Positions 44,925 through 52,607 of a stretch of DNA of 54,907 nucleotides are shown piece by piece. Source of the DNA: Butyrivibrio sp. (GTDB lineage: Bacteria; Bacillota; Clostridia; Lachnospirales; Lachnospiraceae). How positions within the stretch are numbered: the stretch's first letter is position 1; every line of letters starts with the position of its first letter. The DNA is taken from assembly GCA_017620235.1 (NCBI GenBank), contig JAFZQT010000043.1, positions 1-54,907 on the forward strand. The letters run 5' to 3'. A program made the translations under genes and the position numbers. The notes beneath the pieces are model-generated. The model ran no database searches and was not told the DNA's origin. It was given only the letters and a program-made list of their open reading frames with translations.

Positions 44925-45983
44925 TCAAGTATCAAGCTTAGGATCGAACGCATCGCGAAGTCCGTCACCGAAAAGATTGAGAGACAAAACGATGAGTGAA
45001 ATAACAAGCGCAGGGAAAAGCAATCTGTAAGGATATGAGCTGATTCCGTTAAGCGCATCACATGCAAGTGATCCCAATGAAGGCATGGGAGCATTTACAC
45101 CGAGTCCCAGGAATGAAAGATAACTTTCAGTAAATATAGCACTGGGAATCTGAAGTGCTGTTGATATAATTATAACCGAAAAACAGTTAGGAATGAGATG
45201 TTTTAATATAATCCACTTACCTTTTGCTCCGGCTGCCTGTGAAGCCAGTACGTATTCCTGTTCTCTAAGAGACAAGATCTGTCCTCTTATAAGTCTTGCC
45301 ATTGATACCCAGTAAAGTACACCAAAGACAATGAACAAACTAATAATGTTTGAACCGATCTTTGAAAGCACTGTTCCTTCAAGAGCTCCCTCAAGAACAA
45401 CCTTAAGTACCGATGAAAGCAAGATAACCATCAGCATATCAGGAAGTGAATATATAATATCTACAATTCTCATGATGACAAGGTCGACTTTACCGCCGGC
45501 ATAACCTGCTACAGCTCCGATAGTCAAACCTATGATAAGAACGATAATACTTGCAAAGAAACCTACAGCGAGTGAGATACGTGTTCCGTAAACTACTCTT
45601 ATGAAATAGTCACGGCCCTGTGAATCTGTACCAAAGATGTGAGGTACAACGCTCTCGCCGTTATCCATTTTTCTAAGTTCTGATCTTCCATACTCAAAAG
45701 GAGCAAGATCGTTGAATGTGTTGTCAACCGGCTTACCGGGAACCATTCCAAGAGCCTGATCATATGAATATGGCCAAAACATCGGAATAAAAATTGCTGC
45801 CAATGTGATAAATACTATTATAAAGAAACAAACAGTTGCGACCTTGTTTTTAAGAAGTCTCTTAACACTATCCTTAAAAAATGTTGATGAAGGGCGCATC
45901 TGCACCATATATTCTTTTTCTTCTTCGGTTGCAGGAATGAAATCATCCATATTAACCTGTGCACTTAATATCTTATTATCCAT
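44925..45983 (-). CDS. oppC: Oligopeptide transporter permease OppC
   Basis: A 352-residue permease with an N-terminal cytoplasmic extension and helix (OppC_N type: KDSVKRLLKNKVATVCFFIIVFITLAAIF) and five further helices carrying the EAA-type loop (YVLASQAAGAKGKWIILKHLIPNC). HIFGTDSQGRDYF is the conserved outer segment of this subunit. Start set at MDNKILS, preceded by GGAG; a longer frame would begin with TTG. Seventeen bases after oppB. Confidence 0.94.
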   Translation of the reverse strand: MDNKILSAQVNMDDFIPATEEEKEYMVQMRPSSTFFKDSVKRLLKNKVATVCFFIIVFITLAAIFIPMFWPYSYDQALGMVPGKPVDNTFNDLAPFEYGRSELRKMDNGESVVPHIFGTDSQGRDYFIRVVYGTRISLAVGFFASIIVLIIGLTIGAVAGYAGGKVDLVIMRIVDIIYSLPDMLMVILLSSVLKVVLEGALEGTVLSKIGSNIISLFIVFGVLYWVSMARLIRGQILSLREQEYVLASQAAGAKGKWIILKHLIPNCFSVIIISTALQIPSAIFTESYLSFLGLGVNAPMPSLGSLACDALNGISSYPYRLLFPALVISLIVLSLNLFGDGLRDAFDPKLDT

Positions 45984-46000
45984 GTCTGAAAATTCTCCAA

Positions 46001-46927
46001 TCAATCTAATGTAATACGAGGATCAACAATCTTGTACATAACGTCACCGACAAGGTTCATTATTACGATAAGTGTGGCAAGTACGATAGTTGTTCCCATA
46101 ACAAGCGGATAGTCACGGCCCGTAATACTGTTTACGAAAGCTCTTCCTATACCGGGAACAGCGAATATCTGCTCTACCACAAGTGAACCTGTTACGATGT
46201 ATGCAAGCATCGGTCCAAAATATGTAATTACCGGAATGAGTGAATTTTTCAAAGCATGTCCGAAGATTATCTTGACGCCAGAAACGCCTTTAGCCTTGGC
46301 TGTTCTGATATAATCCTGACCAAGAACCTCTAGCATTGAAGATCTTGTAAGTCTTGTTATATAAGCCATTGGATAAAGTGATAATGTGATCACGGGAAGT
46401 ACAAGTCCGTTCTTCTCTGCTCCGTTTGCCGGGAAAATACCAAGCTTGGAAGAAAAAACGAGAAGTAATAATGTTCCCATGATGAATGATGGCATAGATA
46501 CAAACGCCGTTGTGATTATCATGATGATCCTGTCTACAAGCTTATTTCTTCTAAGAGCCGCAATAGCACCAAACACTACTCCAAAAGCAAGTGCGATCAA
46601 TGCTGCAAGCACACCAAGTTTGACAGATGTCTTCATGCCGTCAAATATGATGTTGTTTACTGTACGGCCTCTTTGCTTCAATGAAGGACCAAAATCAAAT
46701 TTTGTGATGTCCTTAAGATAAGTTAAATACTGTGCGCTAAGAGGTTTATCCAAACCGTACTTAGCTTCCATAGCCTTCATAACCGCTTCGGTTACGGCTT
46801 TCTCGCCCACAAAAGGGCCACCGGGAACTGCATGCATTACAAAAAATGTAACTGTTATAACCACCCAAACTGTAACAACTGCAAGCAAAATCCTCTTTAG
46901 AATGTACATCAGTGTCTTTGTGTTCAT
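46001..46927 (-). CDS. oppB: Oligopeptide transporter permease OppB
   Basis: A 308-residue permease, first gene of the opp operon: six helices (start YILKRILLAVVTVWVVITVTFFVMH) and the EAA loop YIRTAKAKGVSGVKIIFGHALKNSLIPV, both canonical for OppB. VPGGPF and RGRTVNNIIFDG are typical outer-loop parts. Forms the pore with OppC. Start placed at MNTKTL with GGAG ten bases upstream. A long leader with a strong intrinsic terminator lies before it (46976-47118). Confidence 0.95.
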   Translation of the reverse strand: MNTKTLMYILKRILLAVVTVWVVITVTFFVMHAVPGGPFVGEKAVTEAVMKAMEAKYGLDKPLSAQYLTYLKDITKFDFGPSLKQRGRTVNNIIFDGMKTSVKLGVLAALIALAFGVVFGAIAALRRNKLVDRIIMIITTAFVSMPSFIMGTLLLLVFSSKLGIFPANGAEKNGLVLPVITLSLYPMAYITRLTRSSMLEVLGQDYIRTAKAKGVSGVKIIFGHALKNSLIPVITYFGPMLAYIVTGSLVVEQIFAVPGIGRAFVNSITGRDYPLVMGTTIVLATLIVIMNLVGDVMYKIVDPRITLD

Positions 46928-46975
46928 AAATATCTCCAACCTGTCTCTCTATATAAATATAAAATGTAAAATGGT

Positions 46976-47118
46976 TATCAAGATGACTCTGTTCATAACA
47001 TTAGCACTGCACTACGTTAAATCACAAAAAAAAATACAATGACATACTTGCCCGTACGCCATTGTATCGTTCTATCATCTTGATATACACGTATTTATGT
47101 AAATAATACGTGCAAGCA
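46976..47118 (-). promoter_or_regulatory. Structured opp leader with internal terminator (candidate attenuator)
   Basis: In minus-strand order: a hairpin (arms 47105-47112 and 47088-47095), the 11-mer TATCAAGATGA (47085-47075), an intrinsic terminator with an 8-bp stem ATACAATG/CATTGTAT (47060-47067 and 47034-47041) and nine T, then TCATCTTGATA (46986-46976), which is the exact complement of the 11-mer. Transcripts from the 47148 promoter must cross this to reach oppB. I do not recognise a known riboswitch class. Confidence 0.6.
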
Positions 47119-47124
47119 AAAATT

Positions 47125-47153
47125 ATGATAAATAAATACCAATCTTATGTCAA
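47125..47153 (-). promoter_or_regulatory. Promoter of the opp leader
   Basis: Minus strand: TTGACA (47148-47153), 17-base spacer, TATCAT (47125-47130); start near 47118, about 190 bases before oppB. Confidence 0.75.
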
Positions 47154-47216
47154 GTAGATTGATTAAATTCGCTCAAAAGAAAATAAAAGTGATTAATATA
47201 TATCAACTTTCCCTCA

Positions 47217-47251
47217 CAAAAAAACATCTGTCCGTGTGCAGCGGACAGATG
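47217..47251 (-). terminator. Terminator of the flagellin-like gene
   Basis: CATCTGTCCG (47225-47234) and CGGACAGATG (47242-47251), perfect 10-bp stem, 7-base loop; minus strand continues TTTTTTTG. Confidence 0.93.
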
Positions 47252-47281
47252 CATCGATTTTGTATTTATGTAAACTTGAAA

Positions 47282-48049
47282 TTATGCGAAAAGCATCATA
47301 GATTTGCGCTCTTCGTCATCCTGCCTCTTCTTCTGAAGAGTGGTCTGATAAACATCCAAAGCCTGCTTAGTCTTAAGTTTCTGATAAGCATCTACGGTGT
47401 TTCTCTCCTCTTTGTCCATCTGAAAACCATCAAGTTCAAGAGCCGCGTGAGAATTGTACGAAAGTGAATACTCAACTCCGTTTGTCTTAGCTCCTGCGTC
47501 TGTTCTTGAGCTTGTAAGCTTCTCAAGAGCTTTATCAACATCATTAAGGTCGAAATTCTTGGTAACATCATAGTCCTTGATACCAAGTGATTCCAATGTC
47601 ATATTATAGCCTGATATAGTCTCTGATGAACCGTTTGCATCGGATGCAACCGTCATATCCTTTGTTTTTCCGTCTAAAAGTTTTTTCTCATTGTACGTAG
47701 TATTGTTTGCGATATCCTCAATACCCTTTTTGTACTGGTCAATCTGATCCTGAATTGATTTCTTGTCGCTGTCCGACATCGTTCCGTTCATTGCCTTAAT
47801 AGACAATTCCCTGATCGACTGTAAATACCCGGTAACCTCTTCCATCGCGCCGTCCTCAACCTTAAGTGCGGATCTGGCTGATGTAAGATTTTCAGAACCT
47901 GCTTCGAGTCCACCCACCTGCTGTTTGGTTCTCTCCTGCATTGCAAGTTCTGACGCCCCTTGAGCAGCACTGACATAGGTTCCGCCATTTGCAATCACAG
48001 AGTATGACGAATAACCTGAATTCCCGCTGACAGATGATACGCTACTCAT
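47282..48049 (-). CDS. Flagellin-like protein lacking the canonical ends
   Basis: A 255-residue protein whose central part matches the flagellin D1 helices: GLEAGSENLTSARSALKVED, MEEVTGYLQSIRELSIKAMNG, SDKKSIQDQIDQYKKGIEDIANNTTYNEKKLLDG. The first ~40 residues (MSSVSSVSGNSGYSSYSVIA, then VSAAQGASELAMQER) do not match the usual MRINTN-SAL flagellin start. The C-terminal region has SRTDAGAKTNGVEYSL in place of the ARADLGA-x-NRLE helix and then a charged tail (KRQDDEERKSMM). It may be a minor or decoy flagellin, or an adaptor. GGAGG precedes the start. A sigma-28-like promoter lies upstream (48102-48129). No other flagellar genes here. Confidence 0.75.
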   Translation of the reverse strand: MSSVSSVSGNSGYSSYSVIANGGTYVSAAQGASELAMQERTKQQVGGLEAGSENLTSARSALKVEDGAMEEVTGYLQSIRELSIKAMNGTMSDSDKKSIQDQIDQYKKGIEDIANNTTYNEKKLLDGKTKDMTVASDANGSSETISGYNMTLESLGIKDYDVTKNFDLNDVDKALEKLTSSRTDAGAKTNGVEYSLSYNSHAALELDGFQMDKEERNTVDAYQKLKTKQALDVYQTTLQKKRQDDEERKSMMLFA

Positions 48050-48101
48050 ATAAACCTCCTTTTATAAGTGCAAAAAACAATTTCTTGAACTTATAGTAGC
48101 A

Positions 48102-48129
48102 TTATCGTAAAAAAAATCTATACAATTTC
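48102..48129 (-). promoter_or_regulatory. Possible sigma-28-type promoter of the flagellin-like gene
   Basis: Minus strand: GAAA (48126-48129), 16 bases, TACGATAA (48102-48109), compared with the motility consensus TAAA-N15-GCCGATAA. Six of eight in the -10. Leader of about 45 bases. Confidence 0.4.
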
Positions 48130-48266
48130 GATGACAAATTCGTAAAAATGAAACAGAATTACCGAAATTTTCCATTTAAAATGAAATAATGATTTTGAAA
48201 AAACTGCAAATCCCGATGGTTACTGGGCTGCAAATTTTTTCAAAAAAAGTCGGATTTTTTCACTTT

Positions 48267-48296
48267 TTGAACACAATTTTAGTATATAGTTATTAT
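48267..48296 (+). promoter_or_regulatory. Promoter of the candidate small RNA
   Basis: TTGAAC (48267-48272), 18-base spacer, TATTAT (48291-48296), reading right into the hairpin-plus-terminator unit at 48302. Confidence 0.5.
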
Positions 48297-48301
48297 TAAG
48301 T

Positions 48302-48396
48302 TAGTGATGTAAGTTTGCTCTAATCTGTAGAGCTAATCACTATCTCCCCCTCATAAGAAAATCGCAGGCACTCACGTCCCCCCGTGGGTGTTTTTG
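48302..48396 (+). ncRNA. Candidate small RNA with two C-rich seed motifs
   Basis: About 95 bases, no coding frame with a ribosome site. It has a 5' hairpin (TAGTGAT/ATCACTA at 48302-48308 and 48336-48342, inner GCTCTA/TAGAGC), a single-stranded CTCCCCCTC (48344-48352), and an intrinsic terminator (CACTCACG/CGTGGGTG, 48369-48376 and 48383-48390) whose loop is exactly TCCCCC, then five T. Firmicute sRNAs such as RsaE/RoxS use UCCC-rich loops to cover Shine-Dalgarno sites; that comparison is by design, not sequence identity. A promoter-like pair is directly upstream. The rest of 48130-48266 shows only a repeated CTGCAAAT pair. Confidence 0.55.
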
Positions 48397-48428
48397 CGTG
48401 TTAGGAATATTTTTTACAATTTGATTAA

Positions 48429-48473
48429 AAAAGAGCTTGTAAGCGGTTAAACTAAACCGCCACAAGCTCTTTT
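48429..48473. terminator. Bidirectional terminator of the DYRD-repeat gene
   Basis: AAAAGAGCTTGT (48429-48440) pairs with ACAAGCTCTTTT (48462-48473), inner GCGGTT/AACCGC; minus strand continues into T. Confidence 0.9.
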
Positions 48474-48479
48474 GTTTAC

Positions 48480-49340
48480 TTATTTATCTCCGTATTTTTC
48501 ATATAGGTCCTTGAACTCGTTCATCTCCTCCGGAGAAAAGTTCTTCGCAGCATATTCGACGAGTCCCGCCTGATCATTCTTATTCACGTATTCCATGACA
48601 TCTGTCATAGTCTCTGCATCCATATGTTCAGCAACAATCTCGCTTACCTTCTCTTTATCTTCCTCAGACATTGATTCCAGCGCTTCTTTTACCTTAGGAT
48701 TCTTTCCTGCAATTTTCTCGACATTGTCATACATGATCTCAACTGCTTTATCTGCAGCTGCTTTCTTTGCTTTCTTAACAATCTTCGGAAGTGCAACCTT
48801 GATAAACATCATCAGAACAAGGCACACAACCATCAATGAAAAAATAAATCTACCAAAGGCAAATCTGTTTCTGTCTCTAGGAATATACGTATTCTTTTTG
48901 CCTCTTCCCATATCTGTTTCTCTTTCTGTTTCCCTGTCTATATCTCTGTAACGATCGATGTCTCCGACTTCTTTTCTGTAGCTTCCGCGATTTCTGTACA
49001 TTTCGGGATCTTCATCCTCATATCTGTCTCTGTCATCGATATCATCTCTGTATCGATCTCTGTCGTCGTAGTCGCCTCTATAGTCATCGCGATAATCGTC
49101 TCGATACTCGTCTCTATATCCATCCCTATAGTCGTCCCGGTAATCATCTCTATAATCATCCCTGTAGTCGTCTCTATAGTCGTCACGATATTCGTCTCTG
49201 TATCTGTCATCATAATCATCGTCGTATTCGTCAAACTCTCTTTCGTAACGCTCTATTTCTCTGTATTCATCGCCTCCTACATATCCGTCACGGTCTCTGG
49301 GAATGTGCGCATCTCTTCTGTTTAGATTATTTCCTGACAT
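48480..49340 (-). CDS. Membrane protein with DYRD tetrapeptide repeats
   Basis: A 286-residue protein in three parts. The N-terminal ~155 residues are extremely polar and built from about a dozen RDDY/RDEY tetrapeptides (around residues 45-92) followed by looser R/D/Y-rich sequence, likely disordered. One membrane helix follows (FAFGRFIFSLMVVCLVLMMFI, near residue 180). The C-terminal ~100 residues are acidic and helical (EALESMSEEDKEKVSEIVAEHM, NKNDQAGLVEYAAKNFSPEEMNEF). With the positive-inside rule (KIVKKAKKAA after the helix) topology is ambiguous. Function unknown. Promoter candidate TTGTGT-17-TATAAC at 49374-49402. Confidence 0.75.
   Translation of the reverse strand: MSGNNLNRRDAHIPRDRDGYVGGDEYREIERYEREFDEYDDDYDDRYRDEYRDDYRDDYRDDYRDDYRDDYRDGYRDEYRDDYRDDYRGDYDDRDRYRDDIDDRDRYEDEDPEMYRNRGSYRKEVGDIDRYRDIDRETERETDMGRGKKNTYIPRDRNRFAFGRFIFSLMVVCLVLMMFIKVALPKIVKKAKKAAADKAVEIMYDNVEKIAGKNPKVKEALESMSEEDKEKVSEIVAEHMDAETMTDVMEYVNKNDQAGLVEYAAKNFSPEEMNEFKDLYEKYGDK
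49060..49215. repeat. 12-bp coding repeats (RDDY units)
   Basis: About a dozen consecutive 12-base units encode Arg-Asp-Asp/Glu-Tyr. The units differ mainly at third codon positions, so the protein repeat is kept while the DNA drifts. Confidence 0.85.
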
Positions 49341-49373
49341 TTTTATTTTACTCCAATACTTATTTAATAATAC

Positions 49374-49402
49374 GTTATATTTCTTTTAGAGTTCTGACAC
49401 AA
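49374..49402 (-). promoter_or_regulatory. Possible promoter of the DYRD-repeat gene
   Basis: Minus strand: TTGTGT (49397-49402), 17 bases, TATAAC (49374-49379). The -35 lies inside the left arm of the 189-bp inverted-repeat element. Confidence 0.4.
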
Positions 49403-49574
49403 TTTAGCAACAGTTGGGCTGTATCATAAAAACTGTCAGAAGAACATACCTTCTGAACCCCCAACAATACTTTTTTTCATACACGGGTTGCCGGGTTTCC
49501 CCACCGGGCAACCCCTCCTCCCAAAATATACGGTGCCTTTCAAAGGCGCCTTTTTTATTGTGTCAGTCCTCTAA
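49386..49574. other. 189-bp element with 18-bp inverted ends and internal hairpins
   Basis: The ends TTAGAG-TT-CTGACACAAT (49386-49403) and ATTGTGTCAG-TC-CTCTAA (49557-49574) are inverted copies, 16 of 18. Inside are CAGAAG/CTTCTG, GGGTTGCC/GGCAACCC (49484-49513) and, with six T after it on the plus strand, GGTGCC/GGCGCC near 49532-49550. It may be a structured RNA (closing stem and three arms) or a MITE; no flanking target duplication was found. No coding frame. Confidence 0.6.
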
Positions 49575-49580
49575 TAATAT

Positions 49581-51158
49581 TTAAGATTTAAAAAGTGTTG
49601 AAAGAATCCCTCTTCCGAGACTTGCGCCAAGATTTCCGCCGAGAGTCTTTCCGAATTTTCCGAACTTTCCTCCGACAGTCTTGCCAACTTCTCTTCCGAC
49701 CGTTCCAACTACTGAATTTCCTATTGTCTTAGCCGTCTGTTTTCTCTTTCTTTCTGCGGCAGCTTCCTCTTTTTCCTTCTTCTTTGCTGTTGCGGCATCC
49801 TCTTTCTCTTTTGCCTTCGCTGCTTCCGCTTCAGCCTTTAGCTTAGCGGCTTCTTCCGCATCCGCGATTCCCTTGCGCTCAAGGAACTCATAAGCAGAAT
49901 CTGGATCTTCGGGCTCGTAGTACTTGCTGTACAAGAGGCTTCCCTTGATCTCTTTTTCCCTGACATAATCATCTATTCCGCCAAACTTACTCTGCGGCGG
50001 AAGGATCTTAACCCTCTCGCACACAGTGGGCGTTCCGTCCTCGGAAAGGAATGAACACACAGCCTCTCCTGTTCCAAGCTCCTGGATCACATCCTCAGTC
50101 TTAAACGCGGGATTCTCCCTGAATGAATCGGCTGCTGCCTTGACCGCCTTCATATCAGCGGGCGTGTATGCGTGAAGCGCGTGCTGAATCTTATTTCCAA
50201 GCTGTGCAAGAACACCGTCGGGAATATCCCTTGGGTTCTGCGTTACAAAATAGATTCCGACTCCCTTTGAACGAATGAGCTTAACCACCTGCTCAATCTT
50301 GTCCATCAGAAGCTTTGGCGTATCCGCAAACAAAAGGTGCGCCTCGTCAAAAAAGAACACCATCTTGGGCTTATCGAGGTCTCCCACTTCGGGAAGCGTC
50401 TCAAATAACTCCGAAAGCATCCACAGAAGGAATGTTGCGTACAAAGTGCCGTTGTTGATAAGGCTTGTACTGTCAAGAATATTGATCATACCCTTGCCGT
50501 CAGTTCCTGTCGTGAACCAATCTCTGATATTGAGTGCGGGTTCAAAAAAGAACTTGTCAGCCCCGGCAATTTCAAGCGATACCACTGCTCTTACGATAGC
50601 TGATACGGAAACCTTACTGATATTGCCGTAGGCAGCCGCAAACTCCTTGTTGTTTTCGGAGATGTAGTTGAGCATCGCCTTCAAATCCTTCGTGTCGATC
50701 AGCAGAAGATTGTTGTCATCCGCGATTTTGAATGCAATTGAGAGAATATCTCTCTGGAGGTCATTCAGCCCCAAAATCCTAGCCAAAAGAAGCGGCCCCA
50801 TCTCAGAAATCGTTGTTCTGAGCGGTATTCCCTTCTCGCCAAAAACATCCCAGAAAGTTGCAGGGTACTTCTGATATTTAAAGCCGGCTTCAGAAAGTCC
50901 GAATTTCTGGATTCTCTTTTGCATATCTTCAGAATCCGTGCCCTCGCACACCATTCCGGAAAGGTCACCCTTTACATCTGCAAGAAATACGGGAACTCCC
51001 ATGTCACTGAATGATTCCGCCAAAACCTTAAGCGTAACTGTTTTTCCGGTTCCAGTAGCACCTGCTACAAGCCCGTGCCTGTTAGCCATCTTGGGCAAAA
51101 GAAATACATTTTTACCGTCTTCCGTATTGGCGATCCAAATCTTTCCATCCTTTAACAT
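49581..51158 (-). CDS. HerA/DUF853-family ATPase
   Basis: A 525-residue ATPase of the HerA-like, DUF853 (YjgR) class. Walker A is GATGTGKTVTLKV near residue 35, Walker B with acidic residues is KMVFFFDEAHLLF (near residue 270), and a downstream GIYFVTQNPRDIPD segment is typical. The last ~100 residues are a charged, Ala/Lys/Glu-rich coiled coil followed by a Gly-rich segment (GREVGKTVGGKFGKFGKTLGG). HerA family members translocate DNA; DUF853 forms stand alone and are uncharacterised. GGAGGGG precedes the start. Its stop is 6 bases from the inverted-repeat element. Confidence 0.88.
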   Translation of the reverse strand: MLKDGKIWIANTEDGKNVFLLPKMANRHGLVAGATGTGKTVTLKVLAESFSDMGVPVFLADVKGDLSGMVCEGTDSEDMQKRIQKFGLSEAGFKYQKYPATFWDVFGEKGIPLRTTISEMGPLLLARILGLNDLQRDILSIAFKIADDNNLLLIDTKDLKAMLNYISENNKEFAAAYGNISKVSVSAIVRAVVSLEIAGADKFFFEPALNIRDWFTTGTDGKGMINILDSTSLINNGTLYATFLLWMLSELFETLPEVGDLDKPKMVFFFDEAHLLFADTPKLLMDKIEQVVKLIRSKGVGIYFVTQNPRDIPDGVLAQLGNKIQHALHAYTPADMKAVKAAADSFRENPAFKTEDVIQELGTGEAVCSFLSEDGTPTVCERVKILPPQSKFGGIDDYVREKEIKGSLLYSKYYEPEDPDSAYEFLERKGIADAEEAAKLKAEAEAAKAKEKEDAATAKKKEKEEAAAERKRKQTAKTIGNSVVGTVGREVGKTVGGKFGKFGKTLGGNLGASLGRGILSTLFKS

Positions 51159-51306
51159 AGTCCCCTCCTCTTACATATTAAATTTTTAGCAATTGGCCAT
51201 TTTGGTTATTATAACACGATGACACCTCAATTCAAAATCCTCATTCCTCAGCTACGGCTTCATGTTAACACATTAAGTGGTATATCGTTTTTAATCTGAT
51301 ACGCAT

Positions 51307-51335
51307 TTGACAAAAGAACGTCTGTTCGATATGAT
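51307..51335 (+). promoter_or_regulatory. SOS promoter with perfect LexA-type box
   Basis: TTGACA (51307-51312), 17 bases, TATGAT (51330-51335). The spacer holds GAACGTCTGTTC (51316-51327), an exact GAAC-N4-GTTC box. The start codon is seven bases after the -10, with no ribosome site. Confidence 0.85.
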
Positions 51336-51341
51336 TTTATC

Positions 51342-52607
51342 ATGGTAGGAAAAGAAAGAACATACATCTGCATAGACTTAAAATCGTTCTATGCGTCGGT
51401 TGAATGTGCGGAAAGAAACCTTAATGTCATGACGACAAGACTCGTCGTGGCAGATCCCGAGCGCTCCGACAAAACGATATGCCTTGCTGTTTCACCGGCA
51501 ATGAAAGCCCTCGGCGTCCACAACAGATGCCGTGTTTTTGAGATACCCAAAAATATCGACTACATCATGGCAGTTCCCAGAATGCAGCTGTATCTCGACT
51601 ACTCCGCCAAAGTATACGAAATCTACCTCAAATACATTTCAAAAGATGATATCCATGTCTACTCCGTCGATGAGGCATTCATGGATGTAACGGAATACCT
51701 TAATCTGTACCATATGACCGCCAGACAGCTCGGTCAGCAGATAATGGATGACATAGATAAAACTCTTAAAATACGCGCCACATGCGGCATCGGCAGCAAT
51801 CTCTTTTTGGCAAAGATAGCCCTTGATATTACTGCCAAACACGCTCCCGATTTTATAGGAGAACTTGATGAAAAGAGCTATCGCGAGACCTTATGGGATC
51901 ACAGACCGCTCACCGATTTCTGGCGCATAGGAAAAGGAATCGCAAACCGCCTCGCCACATATGGAATGCTCACCATGAGAGATATTGCAAACGGCGACGA
52001 GAATCTGCTATATAAGCTTTTTGGCGTAAATGCAGAGCTTCTTATCGACCACGCCTGGGGACGTGAGCCCGTCACGATAAGTGACATCAGAGCCTACCAC
52101 TCTTCTTCCCACTCATTAAGTCAGGGACAGGTTCTTATGAGCGATTACAGCTTTGATAAGGGGCTTGTTATCGCTAAAGAGATGATGGATGTAATGTGCC
52201 TTGATATGGTTGATAAAGGGCTCGTAAGCAGTTCTTTTACCCTCGTTGTAGGTTATGCCAAAGGCACACCGATTCCTTCCACCAAGGGCACATTTTCGCT
52301 TGATACGCAAACCAATGCATCGATGCTGCTGATCCCCGGAATCGCAGATCTCTACACCCAGATAGTCAATCCGTTGTATCTGGTCCGCAGAATGTATGTG
52401 ATTGCAAATAACGTCGTCCCCGAAGAATATACCCAGTACTCCTTCTTCGTATCTCCCTCAGATCTTGAGCGCGACAGGAAGATGCAGAAGGCAGTCCTCG
52501 AGATCAAGAACAGATTTGGTAAAAATGCGATCCTAAAGGGACTCAACTTCGAAGACGGTGCGACAACCAGAGACAGAAACAATCAGATCGGAGGTCACAA
52601 GGCGTGA
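51342..52607 (+). CDS. Y-family DNA polymerase (UvrX/YqjW-like), SOS controlled
   Basis: A 421-residue translesion polymerase, of the UmuC/UvrX branch: palm acids in YICIDLKSFYASVECAER and YSVDEAFMDVT, the thumb HhH (FWRIGKGIANRLATYGMLTMRDIA) and a little-finger domain. The 'D-L-K-S-F-Y-A-S-V-E' form with Lys is typical of this branch. The ATG coincides with the predicted start of transcription, so the message should be leaderless. The YolD-like gene overlaps its stop by four bases. The pair copies the B. subtilis uvrX-yolD and yqjW-yqjX arrangement. Confidence 0.93.
   Translation: MVGKERTYICIDLKSFYASVECAERNLNVMTTRLVVADPERSDKTICLAVSPAMKALGVHNRCRVFEIPKNIDYIMAVPRMQLYLDYSAKVYEIYLKYISKDDIHVYSVDEAFMDVTEYLNLYHMTARQLGQQIMDDIDKTLKIRATCGIGSNLFLAKIALDITAKHAPDFIGELDEKSYRETLWDHRPLTDFWRIGKGIANRLATYGMLTMRDIANGDENLLYKLFGVNAELLIDHAWGREPVTISDIRAYHSSSHSLSQGQVLMSDYSFDKGLVIAKEMMDVMCLDMVDKGLVSSSFTLVVGYAKGTPIPSTKGTFSLDTQTNASMLLIPGIADLYTQIVNPLYLVRRMYVIANNVVPEEYTQYSFFVSPSDLERDRKMQKAVLEIKNRFGKNAILKGLNFEDGATTRDRNNQIGGHKA

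Noticed and set aside
47148-47467. Plus-strand frame near 47147 beside the opp promoter
   Set aside because: It reads across a terminator hairpin and the end of the flagellin-like gene, has no ribosome site and no domain.
48130-48266. Repeated CTGCAAAT flanking CCCGATGG...GGG as a riboswitch
   Set aside because: The two 8-mers and a 3-bp GC stem are too little structure, and no gene follows in the right orientation and distance.
49060-49215. Short regular repeats resembling a CRISPR array
   Set aside because: The 12-bp units are contiguous, have no spacers and encode RDDY tetrapeptides in the frame of a real gene; no cas genes nearby.
49386-49574. 6S RNA identity
   Set aside because: Length and closing stem are suggestive, but the interior has several separate hairpins and a T run next to the 3' arm, unlike the rod-shaped 6S fold. 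Left as an unnamed element.
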